This document shows, one piece after another, positions 5,443 through 6,534 of a stretch of 6,534 nt of DNA (positions are counted from its first letter, which is position 1; the number at the start of each line of letters is the position of its first letter). Made by a program: the position numbers and the translations under genes. The DNA is from an uncultured bacterium (GTDB lineage Bacteria; Bacillota; Clostridia; Oscillospirales; Acutalibacteraceae). The stretch is taken from assembly GCA_905215105.1 (NCBI GenBank), contig CAJMOI010000115.1:1-6534 (forward strand). Direction: 5' to 3'. The notes beneath the pieces were generated by a model. That model was not told the DNA's origin, made no database searches, and saw only the letters and a list, made by a program, of their open reading frames with translations.

Positions 5443-5476
5443 CCTTTGCAGGATACGCTGTCAGAAGCTGCAAAGG
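5443..5476 (+). promoter_or_regulatory. 5'-terminal stem-loop of the ilvE leader
   Basis: CCTTTGCAG (5443-5451) pairs perfectly with CTGCAAAGG (5468-5476) around a 16-base loop, and one further T-G pair (5442/5477) extends the stem. It lies only a few bases downstream of the predicted transcription start. No T-run follows, so it is not a terminator. No T-box signature (AGGGUGGNACCGCG) or leader peptide rich in Ile/Leu/Val codons is visible. Likely roles are stabilising the mRNA 5' end or binding a regulator; this is inference. Confidence 0.55.
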
Positions 5477-5520
5477 GGAGGCATTGATTTCATAATACAA
5501 CTGAAAGAGGGGCGTTTTCC

Positions 5521-6522
5521 ATGGAGGAAATCCGCATTGAACTGACAAAAGAACCCAAGGCCAAGCCTGCTGATGAAAGCAAGCTGGGATTCGGCACCAT
5601 TTTTACAGATCATATGTTCATCATGAACTATGACGAGGGACAGGGCTGGCATGATCCCCGCATTGTTCCCTATCAGGATCTTTCCCTGAGCCCTGCCGCC
5701 ATGTGCCTGCACTATGGCCAGTCCGTTTTCGAGGGTATGAAGGCATACCGCGCTGTTGACGGCCGCATCCTCATGTTCCGTCCGGACCGCAACATGGCCC
5801 GTCTGAATGTTTCCAACGAGCGTCTGTGCATTCCGCAGATCGACGAAGCATTCTGCACCGAAGCCATCGCAAAGCTGGTTTCCGTGGAAAAGGACTGGAT
5901 TCCCCATTCCGAGGGTACCTCCCTGTACATCCGCCCCTTTATTATCGGCATTGATCCCCATGTAGGCGTGCATCCCGCTGCTCACCTGCTCTTCATCGTC
6001 ATTCTCAGCCCCGTGGGCGCTTACTATCCCGAAGGCCTGAACCCGGTGAAGATTTATGTGGAAAAGAACTATGTCCGCGCTGTCCGCGGCGGCATGGGCT
6101 ATACCAAGACTGCCGGTAACTACGCTGCATCCCTGAAAGCACAGGACGAAGCTGAAAAGCAGAAGTACACCCAGGTTCTGTGGCTGGACGGCATCGAGCG
6201 CAAATATATCGAAGAAGTAGGCACCATGAACGTCTTCTTCAAGATCGACGGTGAAGTGGTAACCCCCGCACTTCAGGGTTCCATCCTGTCCGGTGTCACC
6301 CGTATGTCCTGCATCGACATTCTTCGTTCCTGGGGCATGAAGGTCACCGAGCGCGCCATTTCCATTGATGAGTTGGCAGAAGCCGCCAGAGCCGGCAAGC
6401 TGGAAGAGGCTTTCGGCAGCGGTACCGCCGCTGTTATCTCTCCCATTGGCGAGCTGAAGTGGGGCGACGAGATTATGACCATCAACAACGGTGAAATCGG
6501 GCCGGTTTCCACAAAGGAGTAA
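5521..6522 (+). CDS. ilvE: Branched-chain amino acid aminotransferase
   Basis: This PLP-dependent (fold type IV) transaminase interconverts Leu, Ile and Val with their 2-oxo acids using glutamate/2-oxoglutarate, the last step of branched-chain synthesis. Visible landmarks are LHYGQSVFEGMKAYR (63-77), FRPDRNMARL (86-95), SLYIRPFIIG (134-143), the PLP lysine Lys196 in GYTKTAGNYAASLKAQ (193-208), the cofactor-binding glutamate in IEEVGTMNVFF (230-240), LQGSILSGVTR (251-261) and GSGTAAVISPIGEL (299-311). AGAGGGG lies eight bases before the ATG. It belongs to the larger BCAT subgroup (about 340-365 residues) but stops at residue 333, right after IGPVSTKE. The usual C-terminal segment with LYD.LTGIQ.G is missing, and neither other frame of the 12 remaining bases restores it. 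Arginine codons are 15 CGC/CGT, one AGA and no CGG, unlike the CGG-rich upstream genes, which suggests high expression. D-amino acid transaminase and ADC lyase are less likely given EEVG and GSGTAAV. Confidence 0.93.
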   Translation: MEEIRIELTKEPKAKPADESKLGFGTIFTDHMFIMNYDEGQGWHDPRIVPYQDLSLSPAAMCLHYGQSVFEGMKAYRAVDGRILMFRPDRNMARLNVSNERLCIPQIDEAFCTEAIAKLVSVEKDWIPHSEGTSLYIRPFIIGIDPHVGVHPAAHLLFIVILSPVGAYYPEGLNPVKIYVEKNYVRAVRGGMGYTKTAGNYAASLKAQDEAEKQKYTQVLWLDGIERKYIEEVGTMNVFFKIDGEVVTPALQGSILSGVTRMSCIDILRSWGMKVTERAISIDELAEAARAGKLEEAFGSGTAAVISPIGELKWGDEIMTINNGEIGPVSTKE

Positions 6523-6534
6523 TGGCATAGATCG

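Noticed and set aside
5434..5520. T-box or leader-peptide attenuator for ilvE
   Set aside because: There is no T-box consensus, no terminator/antiterminator pair and no leader ORF with branched-chain codons in about 80 bases.
5461..6528. Minus-strand 355-residue open frame covering ilvE
   Set aside because: It is long only because ilvE avoids certain codons. The translation has no domain and ilvE is unmistakable on the plus strand.
1..6534. Mobile element, CRISPR, defence system, biosynthetic cluster or RNA gene
   Set aside because: All coding space is taken by recognisable housekeeping genes, gaps are at most about 215 bases, and no repeat array, terminal inverted repeat pair, tRNA or rRNA signature was seen.

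Overview
The window looks like a core-genome segment from a low-to-moderate GC Gram-positive anaerobe, most likely a clostridial (Oscillospiraceae/Ruminococcaceae-like) Firmicute. The basis is strong AGGAGG/GGGG-type ribosome binding sites before almost every gene, consensus sigma-A promoters (three of four with a TGn extended -10), a tRNA-dependent amidotransferase (GatCA), a Firmicute-type MntP, NrdR, and heavy use of CGG/CCG/GGC codons. The taxonomic call is an inference from style, not a database match.

Layout. The left quarter is on the minus strand. It holds mntP (865-1458, manganese exporter), then gatC (478-771), which overlaps gatA (481 to beyond the left edge) by 4 bases. At about 1459-1611 the direction switches. 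This divergent gap holds a near-consensus mntP promoter and a 13-bp perfect palindrome, but no obvious glpK promoter. Everything to the right is on the plus strand: glpK (1612-3105, glycerol kinase), hisH-hisF (3214-4688, the two subunits of imidazole glycerol phosphate synthase), nrdR (4796-5305, repressor of ribonucleotide reductase genes) and ilvE (5521-6522, branched-chain aminotransferase). hisH, nrdR and ilvE each follow a clear promoter. nrdR is followed by a strong 12-bp stem-loop, and the ilvE transcript should begin with a 9-bp stem-loop.

How the genes work together. They do not form one pathway. GatCA makes correctly charged Gln-tRNA and/or Asn-tRNA. MntP keeps cytoplasmic manganese low. 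GlpK feeds glycerol into glycolysis and lipid synthesis. HisHF closes the imidazole ring of histidine and releases AICAR to purine synthesis. NrdR tunes dNTP supply. IlvE carries out the last step of Ile/Val/Leu synthesis. Each transcription unit appears to be regulated separately.

I found no mobile element, CRISPR array, phage gene, toxin-antitoxin pair, RNA gene or candidate new system. The points most worth checking are small: an ilvE that ends about 20-25 residues early for its family, the 5' stem-loop of ilvE, a hisHF pair without hisA, a glycerol kinase lacking the PTS-phosphorylated histidine and several usual residues, and the palindrome between mntP and glpK.
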